From assembly GCA_030062745.1 (NCBI GenBank), contig CP099842.1, forward strand, positions 2,356,001 to 2,420,000: DNA of 64,000 nt. Direction: 5' to 3'. A model generated the notes under the pieces. The model was not told the DNA's origin. It did not search any database and saw only the letters and a program-made list of their open reading frames with translations. A program made the translations under genes and the position numbers. Origin of the DNA: Capitulum mitella. Its lineage: Eukaryota; Arthropoda; Thecostraca; Pollicipedomorpha; Pollicipedidae. Of the stretch, positions 1 to 11,215 are shown piece by piece; position 1 is the first letter of the stretch; each line of letters opens with the position of its first letter.

Positions 1-81
1 GTTTCGCAATCGCACGAATCATTTCGAAATCACTTTTATTCCAGAACCGCCACGAGGAAGTCCGTGAGGCGATTGTTGCCC

Positions 82-267
82 TTATTGCAGCGTCATACGT
101 GCTTGAGTGTCAACGTCATAAATCTGTTTTGGCGAATTCAACTGATGTCTCGAATCGGCCCTAGTGGCGACAACGTACTGAAGTGGTAACAAAGTGGCAT
201 AATCCCGGTTTTCGTAAGGCAAAACGGTCCGCCATTCGCAAAATCCGTCCACGTCGGCCATAGTCAT
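82..267 (-). CDS. Small ATG-initiated open frame, 61 codons, unrecognised
   Basis: The frame starts at an ATG in an AACAAATGA context and runs MTMADVDGFCEWRTVLPYEN and on to a TAA stop. Composition is ordinary for a protein but no family is recognised and there is no supporting context. It may be a chance frame or a lone exon. Confidence 0.2.
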   Translation of the reverse strand: MTMADVDGFCEWRTVLPYENRDYATLLPLQYVVATRADSRHQLNSPKQIYDVDTQARMTLQ

Positions 268-654
268 TTGTTAGCTGCGGATGGTCATGGTGGTGATACA
301 ATATGAGAGTCGTGAGAAGCGATGCTTCTTCGTATACTTCTTTGGTGTTTTTATGTCACACATTTATACGTTACTGCAACTTTTGAGACGCGTAGAAACA
401 CATGGTTTTACAGTTCCATTTAATTATTTATCAGACGGGTTAGCCGGTCTGCGGGGGTATTTTCTGCCAACTTTCGGAGCAGCCTTTGGAGGGTTGGGAA
501 ATGGGTCGAAACAAACGGATTTCAGATTCTAACTTAATCCTTCAAGCCCTTTCAGATAAGAGCAAAACCTGAAAATCGTCTACGCCTGAAAATCGTTTAG
601 AGTAGTCATTATTCCTTTGGTACTCTAAAAGTCTTAGGTGACCTACCTTTATTT

Positions 655-736
655 GTACCTAGTTTTATTGGTTAGGGCGCTGGTTGCCCGTCCTGGCAGC
701 GCGGGTTCGAATCGCTTCGGCGCTCATTGTGTGGCC
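655..736 (+). mobile_element. tRNA-derived SINE-like fragment
   Basis: An A-box-like TAGTTTTATTGGTTAGG and a B-box-like GGGTTCGAATCGC lie about 35 bp apart, followed by CGGCGCTCA like a tRNA 3' acceptor half. The 5' acceptor half does not pair with it and the T-stem has mismatches, so this is not a functional tRNA. A decayed tRNA pseudogene is the alternative. Confidence 0.45.
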
Positions 737-3626
737 CGCGGGTAGGCTGGCAAAACACTAAACAGAGGCTTGTTCTTACCACCACGCGGTCCTGTCGTTC
801 ACTTAACAACGTGTTAAACTTTAGCCGCAAAATCAGCCGTTGCGTGAAATTGCACGATCTAGCGTGAGAGCCACATTTTACGCAGAAGTTCCGCTTTGTA
901 TGGACTCTCCCCCGTACCAGCCTACCAAAATCATTACGATTAGAAATGCCTCATTGCACAAAATCAGCCATTTCAATCACAGATCGCAAAATCACAAAAT
1001 CACCAAAATTCCCATCGTATCCGACACGCCTGTGTCGTTCGGTTGTGTAACCCAGCTCCCTGCACTTTGTCACCCGCGTCCGCGCTCCGTGTCGGTTCCA
1101 GTGACAGCTCGTCGCGTCCCGGTACCAGGGCAGCACCAGCTGGTGGCTCGCCGTTGTGCGCGACTCCGTCACGGCGAGGACTTTGTCCCAAACACGGGCG
1201 ATAAGGTTCATTCATTTCTCGCCGCCGTTTACACTGGTGAAAACAGACCTCCGGTGAGCTGTCCGGCCAGTTCACGCCCAGCTTATCGGCAGGGCATTCC
1301 TGCGGTGGTTGTTTTCAGCAAAAGGCGGACTACAAAATGCCTTCATCCTTGGTGTCGCGAAGGTTTTTTTGTTGTCATCGTGACTGGTCACTTTGTTCTC
1401 ACGTCCGAAAGTGGGATCTGCACCACGCGCCAGGGGCAGTCGCAGAAGAACGGAAATGCTCCGTTAGGGTTTCAGTCATGACTGATCGAGATGCAAGCCT
1501 CCATGGTAAAGGTAGACACTTTGGGAAGTCTGCAACAGAAGGCCTTACTAGCAAACATCACGAGGTGTAGTCACTGGGCTCCAGAACCTGATAGACCATT
1601 TCGAGGTTTGGACAGCCAGCTACCAGGTCAGCCAAAAAGCTTTTCTCAAGCGTGGCGAGGCTAAAATAAGGGGGAGGGGATCCTTCATTAACTTAACATG
1701 GCTCATTTTGACATTGTTCGGTGTCATGATGAGGCAGTCACTTAAATCCCATGTTCATGCACTGAGGAGGCTGAATGAACTTGAGTGATTGTGGGCGGTT
1801 AAAATTCTGCGACACTGACGATCCTTTCCTCATGTTTTTTTCCTTCGACGAAAGATTGTAATAGTCACAAGCTAATTGCGAATTACCTCAATATAAGTCT
1901 GTCTGTGTATGTATGAGCCTCCGCATACACAGACAGTGGGTGTTTTGTACCCATTGAGTTTACCGAGAAAAACAATGCCGCTCACGTGGGAAGAAAAAGT
2001 GAAGAAGCAAACGACAGAGGCACGCGCTTCAAATCACGAAAAGTATGTCGTGACTGGCGGCCGCGAGCTGGAGGTTCCACACTGCGAGAAGATGACGTCA
2101 TCATCAGGCGGTGAAAAGTGCTACCAGGTGGCTATGAAGCCGCCTGGGTTCCAAAGAAAATATTGCACATCACGCGCTAAGAGTGCACATGACGTGGAGG
2201 ATTAGCTCCTGCGGAGAGCTGACATATGTGCGTGTGTTCCCAAACGCTGTGTACGTTTCCACGTAGCATAGTGAACATATGCGATATCACAGCACATGTC
2301 CAATGACAGCCCTTTTCTGTTTACAAAAAATCCCCATCACCGATCAGTCCCAAGCAAACGACCGCAAAAACGACGGGGCGGATCCTTTTAAGTGACTTGT
2401 TTGCATGCGTCGGCATTCCCAATGAGCGCCCGTTCCCTGTAGGGCGACACATAAATGCATAGCAAGCATCCCGGTCCATCTTCAATGGCACCGGCCCAGC
2501 GGGCACCAGCCGGTTCGGCGGATTCCGCCGAATCCCCCGCGATAATAGCACGTGTCGTCCCGGCGCGGCCGGCCCCGGACCCCCTCCAGCGGCATCCCCT
2601 AATTGTAGTCATGTCCGCCTCATGCATACTGTTTGGCGGTGGTGTTTGGCGGCGGGTACCCGGCCGCACGGCGTCAATCGGCCGGCTGGAGACGGTGACC
2701 GCTGGGCAGCCGTGCCCGGCGGCGGGCGCCGATCCTTTATTCCTCGTCTCCCCTGCTTCTGCCCGGCAGCAGGTGGTGGAGGCGACGGCGCGGGGCAGCC
2801 TCCTGCAGAGGGTCCGGGAGGGGCCGGCAGGTCGGCAGAGAGCGGTGTTTTGTTTGGGGTTGGGCCCAGGGAAACCCGGTGGCGGGTGCGGTATGAGGAA
2901 GGAAGGGCACGCGGGAATGTTTTCCGATTGAGTGCTGGGAGGTGGTCGATTGTCCTCGGTGGGTTTGCCTGTGATACAGCGACACCCGTGCCGCTACGAT
3001 GTGGTGAAACTTAACGGCCGAACGGCTCATAGTCGTGTTACTTGGTGAGCCCCAAATGATGAAACCAATGAAAATAAATGGCAGACAGGAAAAACTACAC
3101 GAAAAAAACGTGGACAACGCGAATCGTTCCAAACGCTGACGTTCAGCGAGGCGCACCAACCTAAAGCTGAGGACGTCAACCTCCGTAGTTGCGTGAACAT
3201 CACCAGCTTCTTTGTGTTTTTCCTCTGTACCTGTAGGCACTCTGATCGTATTGCTTTCGTTTTTGAGCATGTGGTAGTTGGTATCGAAAGAATGTCTCTA
3301 GCCTTGAGCGTCTTTTATCACCGCATTAACGCCATCAACATGTTACACGGCCTTCTAGGAAATGTGCGCATAAGGCGCATACCAGTTTTGTTTCGTTCTC
3401 ATACTCCCAAAACTCATAAACCAACATAAAAGGCAAAGTGGTCTCACACCACCGTGCAAACCTCATTTGAAAGCCGACTCGGCTTGAGATCTGTATAAAT
3501 ATACTATGGCCATTGCCTTAAATTTCTAGTGCTGTCGAACGACACAAGAACGAAAAAGTGCAGCTCTGCTGAAGAGAATGCTTTACTTTGAACACGCGTT
3601 TTCAGCCGAGATTGCCATCTTGTCGC
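737..3626. other. No gene recognised; CpG-dense block at about 2450-2900
   Basis: Mixed composition. The long plus frame 840-1481 and its antisense shadows have no domain. A short plus frame from about 1975 (MPLTWEEKVKKQ) looks mildly protein-like but is isolated. A TGACGTCA octamer lies at 2093-2100. Confidence 0.5.
1899..1936. repeat. Hairpin with perfect 13-bp arms
   Basis: CTGTCTGTGTATG (1899-1911) and CATACACAGACAG (1924-1936) are separated by 12 bases. Confidence 0.85.
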
Positions 3627-3669
3627 TTAACCCGCGCACGACCGTCGGTCCGTCCCGAACACCGTCGAC

Positions 3670-3698
3670 TGGGGGGGGGCAGTTGACTGCCCCCCCCC
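3670..3698. repeat. Left subterminal G9-CAGTTGACTG-C8 palindrome of the TTAA element
   Basis: This near-perfect self-palindrome has a 9-base G run, CAGTTGACTG and an 8-base C run. It can fold into a hairpin on either strand and is repeated in inverted orientation at the other end of the element. Confidence 0.85.
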
Positions 3699-4378
3699 TC
3701 TAACTCACGAACGGTTGGTCGCACGATAAAAATAAGCATACCGTTGGAAAGCCCGTCACGAGTAGAGCTCGAAACTGGTCTCATTTTTAGTTTTAGATAA
3801 TATGTAAGCCAATTTACGCCCTATATATGTTTTCTCATAGCCGACTGCATGAGACCGAGAAATGGCCTGAATCTCAAGGGCTGTGACTGATAACGCATAG
3901 GTAAAGGCATCGGCGCACAAGTAAATGTCCGCGGATGCCGATACACGTCTAATTTCCTCACATTTGTTCAATATATACGCCGAAACGTTGAGTTAAAGAC
4001 ACCGTAATTCTCCCGTCAGGCGTCACTGTGCGCCGCTGCCGTATGCGGTACCAAATTGACGGGAACTAATTTTAGCGTTCCTTTATTTTTGCGAAAAAAG
4101 ACAATCTATGTAAATTGTATTGATCTTTGTGGTTCTTGTGATGGTTTCTCATGCTTAAATTTTGGAAAAATTGATTAGTTGCCAATCTACAAAGTTGGCG
4201 GAGCTTTATTCGCGAGAGGCTGTTTATTTCCAAAATATGCTACTTTTTCAAACTTTTTGAGGTTCCTGGTATTACTTACATCTGTGCAAGCTAGTTGTGC
4301 CATTTTCTACCCATTCTGAGTAATTCATCGCCGATTTTGACGGTGGTACATTTTGGCCCACTACAGTTATTCGTGACC

Positions 4379-4713
4379 TGACCTCAGGTCAATGGCTGGA
4401 AGTCACTGATACTTTGCCCAATGACGGTAACTAGATGTCTGCTTCACTTCACACCAAAAATGTAATGAAATATTCCGTCAATTTCAGAAAAAACGGCGAT
4501 ATGTCTTAAAAATGGGCTTGACCTTAGGTCAATGACCCGGAAAATTCCGAAAAATCCGAGATAGCAGATTTGTTGCATCTATCACGATCATTAATCCCTG
4601 AAAGTATTATTGAGATATCTTGTTTTGCGAAAAAGTTAGAGGGAGCTAAACTTTTTTGGACTTAGGTCTGTTTGACCTGGTCTAGGTCAGGCACCTGACC
4701 TGACCTGAGGTCA
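4379..4713. promoter_or_regulatory. Cluster of AGGTCA palindromes inside the TTAA element (nuclear-receptor-type sites)
   Basis: Three perfect 13-mers TGACCTNAGGTCA occur at 4379-4391, 4519-4531 and 4701-4713, with a fourth pair spaced by five bases at about 4673-4689. The second runs into AGGTCAATGACCC (4526-4538), which fits the consensus ecdysone response element RGKTCANTGAMCY exactly. AGGTCA is the core half-site of nuclear hormone receptors. Binding is inferred from sequence only. Confidence 0.5.
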
Positions 4714-4811
4714 AAATTTTGACACGAGACGTAAAATTGATGAAGCAAAAGGTACACAAAGTTTTGTGACTCTGTGTTTGTTGGTTCTCTCGCAATCCCA
4801 GAAAAACCTCA

Positions 4812-4838
4812 GGGGGGGGCAGTTAACTGCCCCCCCCC
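4812..4838. repeat. Right subterminal G8-CAGTTAACTG-C9 palindrome of the TTAA element
   Basis: This is the perfect palindromic counterpart of the left arm. One base differs in the core (TTAA here, TTGA on the left). Confidence 0.85.
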
Positions 4839-4855
4839 AGTCGGGGACGGGTTAA

Positions 4856-5886
4856 GGAGCTAGAAGTACATTTCTAATGTGCAGTGTGGCTGAAAACTCT
4901 CGTTTAAGGGGTTGCAAAATGGTTTCCCGCGGATTTCCTACCGAGCTGCATCCTCCTGTCAGTTGTGTAATATCGCGAGCCGGCGCGGGCTAATGAAAGT
5001 CAGGAGAAGACCCGTATAAGACTTCACCACAACGTCGGATGACTTCAGAACGACATTTCCAATCAGTTACACTGGCTTATCTCTGTCGTATGTTGTTCCG
5101 TTAGTACAGTAACGTTACGACATGACAAAAAAAACGTCCCTGAAGTCAGAGCAGTGCGACCCCGCCACCGGTCGTCGGCCGACTGCCCCACCGCCGCGGC
5201 CACCCACCGTCCGAACTCCCGACCGCCCCGGGCCGCGTCAGGTCAGGCCACCGACGTGGCACCCGCTGACTGGCGGTAGAACAGCTGGCCGGCATAGAAG
5301 GTCCAGGGAACATCGCAATGCCTCAAGGCATTTGCCAGCGAAGCCAGGTTTAAAACCTGATCAGGTGCCTTTCTCGGACTCGCCCCATCTTTTTCTTAAA
5401 AAAGTCGACTAAACCGCAATATACCCATTGCACAGGTCTTCACTTCCACTGGCAAATGTTCTCTTTGCAGTGGTGCTACTCAGAGGTAGTTAGGGCCACC
5501 AGAGTAACCGCTTGGCGTTTTATCTTCCATAAAATTTGAGACGGTTATAACAGCAGCGGAACTACGCTCACATCACGTAAACCAAGGCTTTTCAAAGCTG
5601 TTGAGGTCTGACGACCCACTCGTCTCTTTTACGGCGTCTTTTCGAAGAAGAAAGACAACAAACAACGCCGGCCACTCTTTCTCAAAAGCGCATCCTTTTC
5701 AGGCGAGGACAGCGACCCCTGAATGGTGTCGCGGCCGAACTGGCTCCGGTCGCGGCGCTTTCCAGTGATGTCACCGGCCGCGGCCCATCACGCCCAACAC
5801 AGCCACCTCCGCCGCGTACACAAAGGAGAAACACGGCCACGACAAAGGCCCTGCCGCCGCCGACACGGGAGAAGGGTCAAACGCGC
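4856..5886. other. No gene recognised
   Basis: A C-rich segment at about 5155-5260 is followed by two small palindromes (AATGCCTCAAGGCATT near 5316 and CAGGTTTAAAACCTG near 5345). Nothing else is seen. Confidence 0.5.
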
Positions 5887-5910
5887 CAGATTACATCCCC
5901 GTGTAATCTG
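5887..5910. repeat. Hairpin abutting the 30-bp array
   Basis: Perfect 9-bp arms CAGATTACA and TGTAATCTG flank a 6-base loop, 10 bp before the minisatellite starts. Confidence 0.7.
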
Positions 5911-5920
5911 CCGCAGCGGT

Positions 5921-6385
5921 CCGATCGGTCCCGGACACAGCCAGGACGGTCTGGTCAGTCCCGGACATAGACGGACGGTGTGATCAGTCTCAGACAGAGA
6001 CAGGACGGTCTGGTCAATCCCGGACACAGACAGGATGGTGTGGTCAGTCCCGGACACAGACGGGACGGTCTGATCAGTCCCGGACACAGACAGGACGGCC
6101 CGATCAGTCCCGGACTCAGACAGGACGGTCTGATCAGTTCCGGACACAGACGGAACGGTCTGGTCAGTGCCGGACACAGACAGGACGGTCTGGTCAGTCC
6201 CGGACACAGACAGGAAGGCCTCGATCGGTCCCGGACACAGACGGGACGGTCCGATCGGTCCCGGACACAGACGGGACGGTCTGGTCAGTCCCGGACACAG
6301 ATGGGACGGTCTGATCAGTCCCGGACACAGACAAGACGGCCCGATCAGTCCTGGACACAGACAGGAAGGCCTCGATCGGTAATCG
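5921..6385. repeat. Minisatellite, 30-bp unit, about 15 copies
   Basis: The unit is TCCCGGACACAGACAGGACG plus GTCTGGTCAG, repeated head to tail with scattered substitutions. Two units near 6210 and 6370 carry a variant (AGGCCTCGATCGG) one base longer. Because 30 is a multiple of three, the array stays open on both strands and yields false repeat-protein frames. Confidence 0.95.
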
Positions 6386-8102
6386 GCGGCGCGGTGGGGC
6401 GTCCGAACCCGGACACGGCCGTCGACCACGGCCGGCCAGTGAACTGTACCCGGCCGGATCGACGACGGTCTGCTGTCGCAGCCGCCACGGAGGAGAGGAG
6501 AGGGAGAGGCTGACGTCGTGGGTAAAGTCTGCGGCCACCCCGTCACGGCTATCGCAGCTCTGTTTTCGCAGCCATATCCGTTTGGGCTGCCCATTTAGTG
6601 CCCAGCAAGACTGGAATATTGTTTTCGATGGACAAAACTGTAAAGGAAAGAGATGTGCTGTTTATTTTTTGTTATTTGAATTCCTCATTTTACGAGTCCC
6701 TCGTCTTGGGTCAACAATATTTCTCCGAGCTTTGTCCCGAAGCTGTACTTCAGCCATGAAGGCTACTTCGAGATGTTTTTATGGCCTGGCAACTGACCGT
6801 CTCTTGGATTTCTCACAGAGACTATAGGCGAGGTCAGCGTGTATTTCCCTGTCTGCTCATGTAACTCGGTGGTCGCGATACCAGACCACTAGATCGCATA
6901 CCCTTCAGCACGACTTGCGGTTCAGAAGCTCGGAAGGCTCTCATTGGGCGACAGGATGTTTGTTTTTCTGCCGGCGACGGCCAGTTTTTCGGTGGGTATT
7001 AACTGCAGTCGTGCGAGTTGAGATTAGCCAACCACGTCTCCCGATGTTCATGAAAGGAACGATCACGAGAATCGCCGAGATATTGTCGGTTAGAGGACGT
7101 CGTCTTTTTGTCCCTTCCGATATTGATCGCGGCAACGGTTAGGTCTGCCTATATCATTCGAAAACAAAGTCTGTGTGATAAAAATACGCGACTAGAGCAG
7201 AATATAACGGCCTGAAATCACACGGTGAGGGGATCGGTGCTCGACGTTATAACAAACTTCATCTCGCTTTGGACAATCTCACGAACGGTTGCGAGAAGAA
7301 AACAGCGAGAGAAAATGACGCACTTCATATCAAGCTTTATCCTTACATGTTTGGTCTGCTCCATTTGTTTAAGCTTTCGGTTCACTCCAGATTTGGTTCT
7401 CGTGGGACAATGATGCGTAAGAGTTCAGGTGTGAGTTGATATTTTACTGGCATAGAAGTCCCATGATGTGAGTTTTGGACATCGTTTGGTCAGTCGTGGC
7501 CCACTGCGCAGCGGAAGGCTGTACGGACCATGACGGTATTTGCATTTGATTGTATTAGCTTGATGTATTTGGAACTAAACGACATGCAGTACATTAAGCT
7601 TCTATCAATTTTGAATGGTTTTCTAAGGATTTGTTTTATTTCACGCGAATGGTTTATGGCGTTCGTGTTTGGGCACGCCCAGTCGTGCAATTCCAGGTTA
7701 CGACTGATTTGTCACAACAGTTTAACGTGTTTTCAACGATATAACCTGTGGTACTCGGTATCACACTCCATTGGCTAGTTTCCAGCTGATCTGCAGTATC
7801 GAGCGCCTAGGTCAATCGAACCCTCAGAGCGGGCAGGCAATAGATCCCGACTGATCTCATGAGCACGCCGCACTCGAGCAAGACGTCCAGAGAAGGCAGA
7901 CGCAGGCAATTCATAGACATCGAGTCTACTTTTTCTGGCCCCCTGGTGTTGCGCGCTCCGTTGTGGCAAAGCAGATGAGCAATGAAAGTTTCATTGTCTG
8001 AGAAACCTTCAGCTATGCTACGCTGGAAGCTCCTTCAAAGCATGACAATAACTGGTCAGCTCTCGTGGGCGCTTTAGCGGACAAAGCCCAGAACCTCCGG
8101 CC
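6386..8102. other. No gene recognised
   Basis: Mostly AT-leaning unique sequence. A 17-mer, GGCGACGGCCAGTTTTT, at 6973-6989 recurs at 63515-63531. Open frames are short and unconvincing. Confidence 0.5.
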
Positions 8103-8330
8103 CCGGAAACCCCGGCTGACGGTGGGGAGGACAGGGAGGGGCAGCTGGTGTGCGTCGGCAGGCGGAGCCGCCACAGACGGAGTCCGAGCAGGGGCCCGCG
8201 TGAAGGACACCCGTGCCGGCCACAGGCACCGGTGACAAGTGGCGTAATAAGTGGGCAACAAGTGGCCGCAGGGCGGGGACGGAGTGATCGAGTTTCCGGA
8301 GGTGGCGCGCGACATCTGGCACGCTCCCCG
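8103..8330. repeat. 228-bp duplicated block, copy 1
   Basis: The block begins CCGGAAACCCCGGCTGACGG and ends CACGCTCCCCG. I see no difference from 45331-45558 in the same orientation, and the offset is 37228 at both ends, so there is no net indel. It is GC- and CpG-rich and open in several frames on both strands; none resembles a known protein. The flanks differ beyond the ends, apart from a possible short similarity on the right (AACATCT here, AACGTCT in copy 2). Confidence 0.9.
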
Positions 8331-9849
8331 GAACATCTCTCCCGGCCGGCTTCCGAGGCACTGCCTGGACGTCCGGAAGTGGCTTTAGGAAGGCGCATAA
8401 CATACACCCAGGCAAAGAATATCTAGTCAAAACACAGCTGGTCAAATTTCGTTTGGTCTGCCTGCATGTTCTGACTGTGGTTGATTGCTAATTCTTTCTT
8501 GTCATGATCAACGTTTGTTTTGTGATTTATTCGCCAAACATGAGAGATATTGGCACAGGAGTCAAAAGTCAGGACGATCCACCGCACGGAATGCTAGATT
8601 AGGAGTAGTTAAACGCCTGTAACATCGTGCCATTACAGTGTCAGCCAACATGTCGCTACTCTGCGTATAGTTTTCTGGGATTCAGTCATGGCCAGTTCCC
8701 ATGCTATTCCAGTGAGGAGCGGCTTCGGTGCGTGCGCACCGGAAGACTCTCCGCGCCTCCGGCCGCCGAGAGCCCCGCGACCGCGTCGCCGCCGGCAGTC
8801 GACCGCCCGGCATCCGCCGTCGCCCGAGGCGCGTTCTCACGACCGCGGCGGACCCACCGTCCTGCGAGCAGCCGCCACCGGCGAGGAGCCGTCGAGGCAA
8901 GGTCACCGGACAGGCGCGTCAATTCGCCACGGCGGCGGCGAATTCCTGGCCCGCCGTCGGCGCGCGCGCGGCCGAGGTGGCCAGATCAGCGCGCCGCCGC
9001 CGCCGCGGCGGTGTGGCCAGATCGCGGCTGCTGTTTTGTCCCGTGGCCACCTCAAGGTCACCCGCCGATCGGCCGAGACGGTGACGTCACGGAGACAAGG
9101 ACCCGGCCATTGGGTCCAAGGCAGTTAAAACGTCCTCCCGACGGGACGGGCGACTCGATCGCGCGACGGTGCTCAACGACAAGTGAAAACCTAGCTGACG
9201 CTGAATTGTCATACGATTTCCATACACATCCTCAAAAACCGTGACATTTGAACATTACCGTTCGGCACCAAAGATTCATGGGGCGTGGCCAACATTGCTT
9301 CGTAGTTAGCTCGACCCCGCCCCCAGTCGGTACCTTTCCACCAGCCGATGTTCATGCCGTCGTTGTGGGCTCCATAAACAACTCTCCCAGTCAAATGTCT
9401 CCGCCGGTCCATCACGCGGGACACAGGCTTGCGTTCGGTTCGGCCGTTGAACAGCAGGGGCGAGGGCGGAGGCTCACCACTGCATCTGCATTCGATCCAC
9501 AAATCTCCGTCTCGGCTGAGCGCCACACATGGTTGGGCTGTAAAATGTGCAAGGTGTAATCCGAGTTAATGACTAGACCTGTCCGCAACCAGCGCTGTGA
9601 AGCCTAACCTCAATTTGCAAGGCACCACCGTGAAGGGACGACAAACGTGACGTGTTCTGGTGGTGCCTGGGTCATGGTCATTGTCTGACATGGTGGTCTG
9701 TGACCGTGAGAATGTTGAATGTTTGCACCGGTGGGCTGTGCCTGGACCTCGACCTGCGTCGGGATCAGAGGCATCTACGCCTAGTCATTAACGGCTGACC
9801 AGTATCCTGTGTGCTGTTGGAGTGGTGTCGCACTACGTCTTTGAGAACA

Positions 9850-10140
9850 GCCGTGCAAGTTTTTCCTCGCGATGCACTGCGTCTGCCCCGGCCATCTACG
9901 TCTGGCCCTCTGTGGTCCGGTCTTCTGTGTCTGTCCCTCTGCCTGCTGCCCGATCCTGAGTCTCTGGTCCGGTCCCGTCTCTGGCCCGGTCTCCTAACGG
10001 TCCTCTGTATGTAGCCCCCCGTGCCTGTGGCCGGGTCCTGTGCCTGGCTGGGTCGTCTGCATCCAGCTCGCTGGTCTGCGTCTGACCCTCTGTCTCCGGT
10101 GCGGTCACGCGCCCGGCCCGGTCAGCCGCCTCTGGCTCGG
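9850..10140. repeat. Low-complexity CTCTGTGTCTGGCCCGG-like tract
   Basis: Highly degenerate pyrimidine-rich units (TCTGGCCCTCTG, TCTCTGGTCCGGTCC, TCTGTGTCTGTCCC) recur along about 290 bp. Confidence 0.55.
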
Positions 10141-11084
10141 TCCTCGTCTCCGCCCGGCCCAGCCGGCGGCGTGAGAACCTCGTGACGTCAGCGGCCCGGT
10201 AAACAGTGCGTGCTGCCGGGGAGCGGCGACCGGCTGCCGAGCCGGGGAACGGCGGCTCGCCGACGGCGCATTGTGACGCCCAGACGGCCGCCGGCCGGGC
10301 GTCAGCCTTCTCACGGAGCCGGCCCACAACAATGGCGACACCCGGACGGCTGCAGAGGGGATTGAAGCCCGATTGAAGCTTCGAGGCGGGACCGCACGCC
10401 GGCCCGCAGGCATGTTCTCCAAGCCGCCGCCAGCTGGCTCAGAACTCGCTTCATGGAGCGCCGACAGGGACGAGCTCGCTTCGATGGCGCTTTGATTTGG
10501 ACGGCCCGTCCGTGACCACGCCAGCTACAGAGCGTGCCAAGGGCGCAAACGCCATCGGAGGCACGAATGTTGCGACGAAGTATGGTTTGCATCAACACGC
10601 CATAACGACATATGTGGCTGAACCGAAATTCTGATGCTTGTCTAACTCGGCGCCATTCGCATCGGTAAGCATGCATATCATTTCCATGCAAGTTTTTTAC
10701 AGCGGCCACGACAACATAAACATTCAGCTATTCCGAGCAGTTCAGGCCGGCTGGCACATGACATTCCACAGCCGCCCCGTTCCCAGCGCCTCGAGCTCGC
10801 CCCCGAGTCGGAGGGGCGCGTGCTGGCCGGCCGGCCGGCCGACGGCGCCGGAAGCGCAGGTCGTCGGCACGGGCGGCGCGCCCGCAGGCCAGGGGGGCGG
10901 CCGGCCGCGGCGCCGCCGGTCATCCGGGAGGGCCGGTCTCGCCGTCCACGGACAGTGCAGGCCGGTCGCCGGCGGCGGCGCATGCAGGAATCCGGCCAGA
11001 CGGCGTCGTTCTCGGCTGCGGCGCCGCCCCGGAGGCCGCTGCAGGTGCAGCCCATCAGAGGCAGCGGAAAGCGGCAGCGCGCCG

Positions 11085-11215
11085 GCGGCGTCAGTGGCGT
11101 CAGCGACGTCAGTGGTGTCAATGGCAGGGGCTCTGGCAGCGCTAGCGGCGTCAGTGCACCGGCAGCATTAGTGGCGTCAGTGGTGTTACTGATGTCAGGG
11201 GCGACCGACGTAAGC
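11085..11215. repeat. GTCAGTGGC-type short tandem repeat
   Basis: Nine- to twelve-base units (GGCGTCAGTGGC, GACGTCAGTGGT) recur. On the plus strand they read as a false Gly-Val-Ser-rich frame. Confidence 0.75.

Larger units (their letters stand above)
3627..4855. mobile_element. piggyBac-type non-autonomous DNA transposon (MITE), 1221 bp between TTAA copies
   Basis: TTAA at 3627-3630 and 4852-4855 flank an element that begins CCCG and ends CGGG, which is the target duplication and end sequence expected of piggyBac-superfamily elements. Both ends carry, in inverted orientation, the same 34-bp segment that starts CGACTG and runs through G9, CAGTTRACTG and C8 (left at about 3666-3698, right at about 4812-4844). 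The left end has about 28 extra bases between the CCCG tip and this segment. The interior (about 1.1 kb) is AT-rich, has no transposase-like frame, and carries several AGGTCA motifs. The well kept ends and TTAA pair suggest a fairly young copy. Confidence 0.75.

Noticed and set aside
655-736. Functional tRNA gene
   Set aside because: The 5' acceptor half does not pair with the 3' half and the T-stem has mismatches.
5921-6385. CRISPR-like array or repeat protein in the 30-bp tandem region
   Set aside because: Units abut with no spacers, the context is eukaryotic, and open frames exist on both strands only because the unit length is a multiple of three.
6973-6989. Vector contamination, because CGACGGCCAGT resembles the M13 forward primer site
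   Set aside because: Only 11 bases match. The flanks (GG before, TTTT after) differ from the vector, and the motif recurs in several native contexts.
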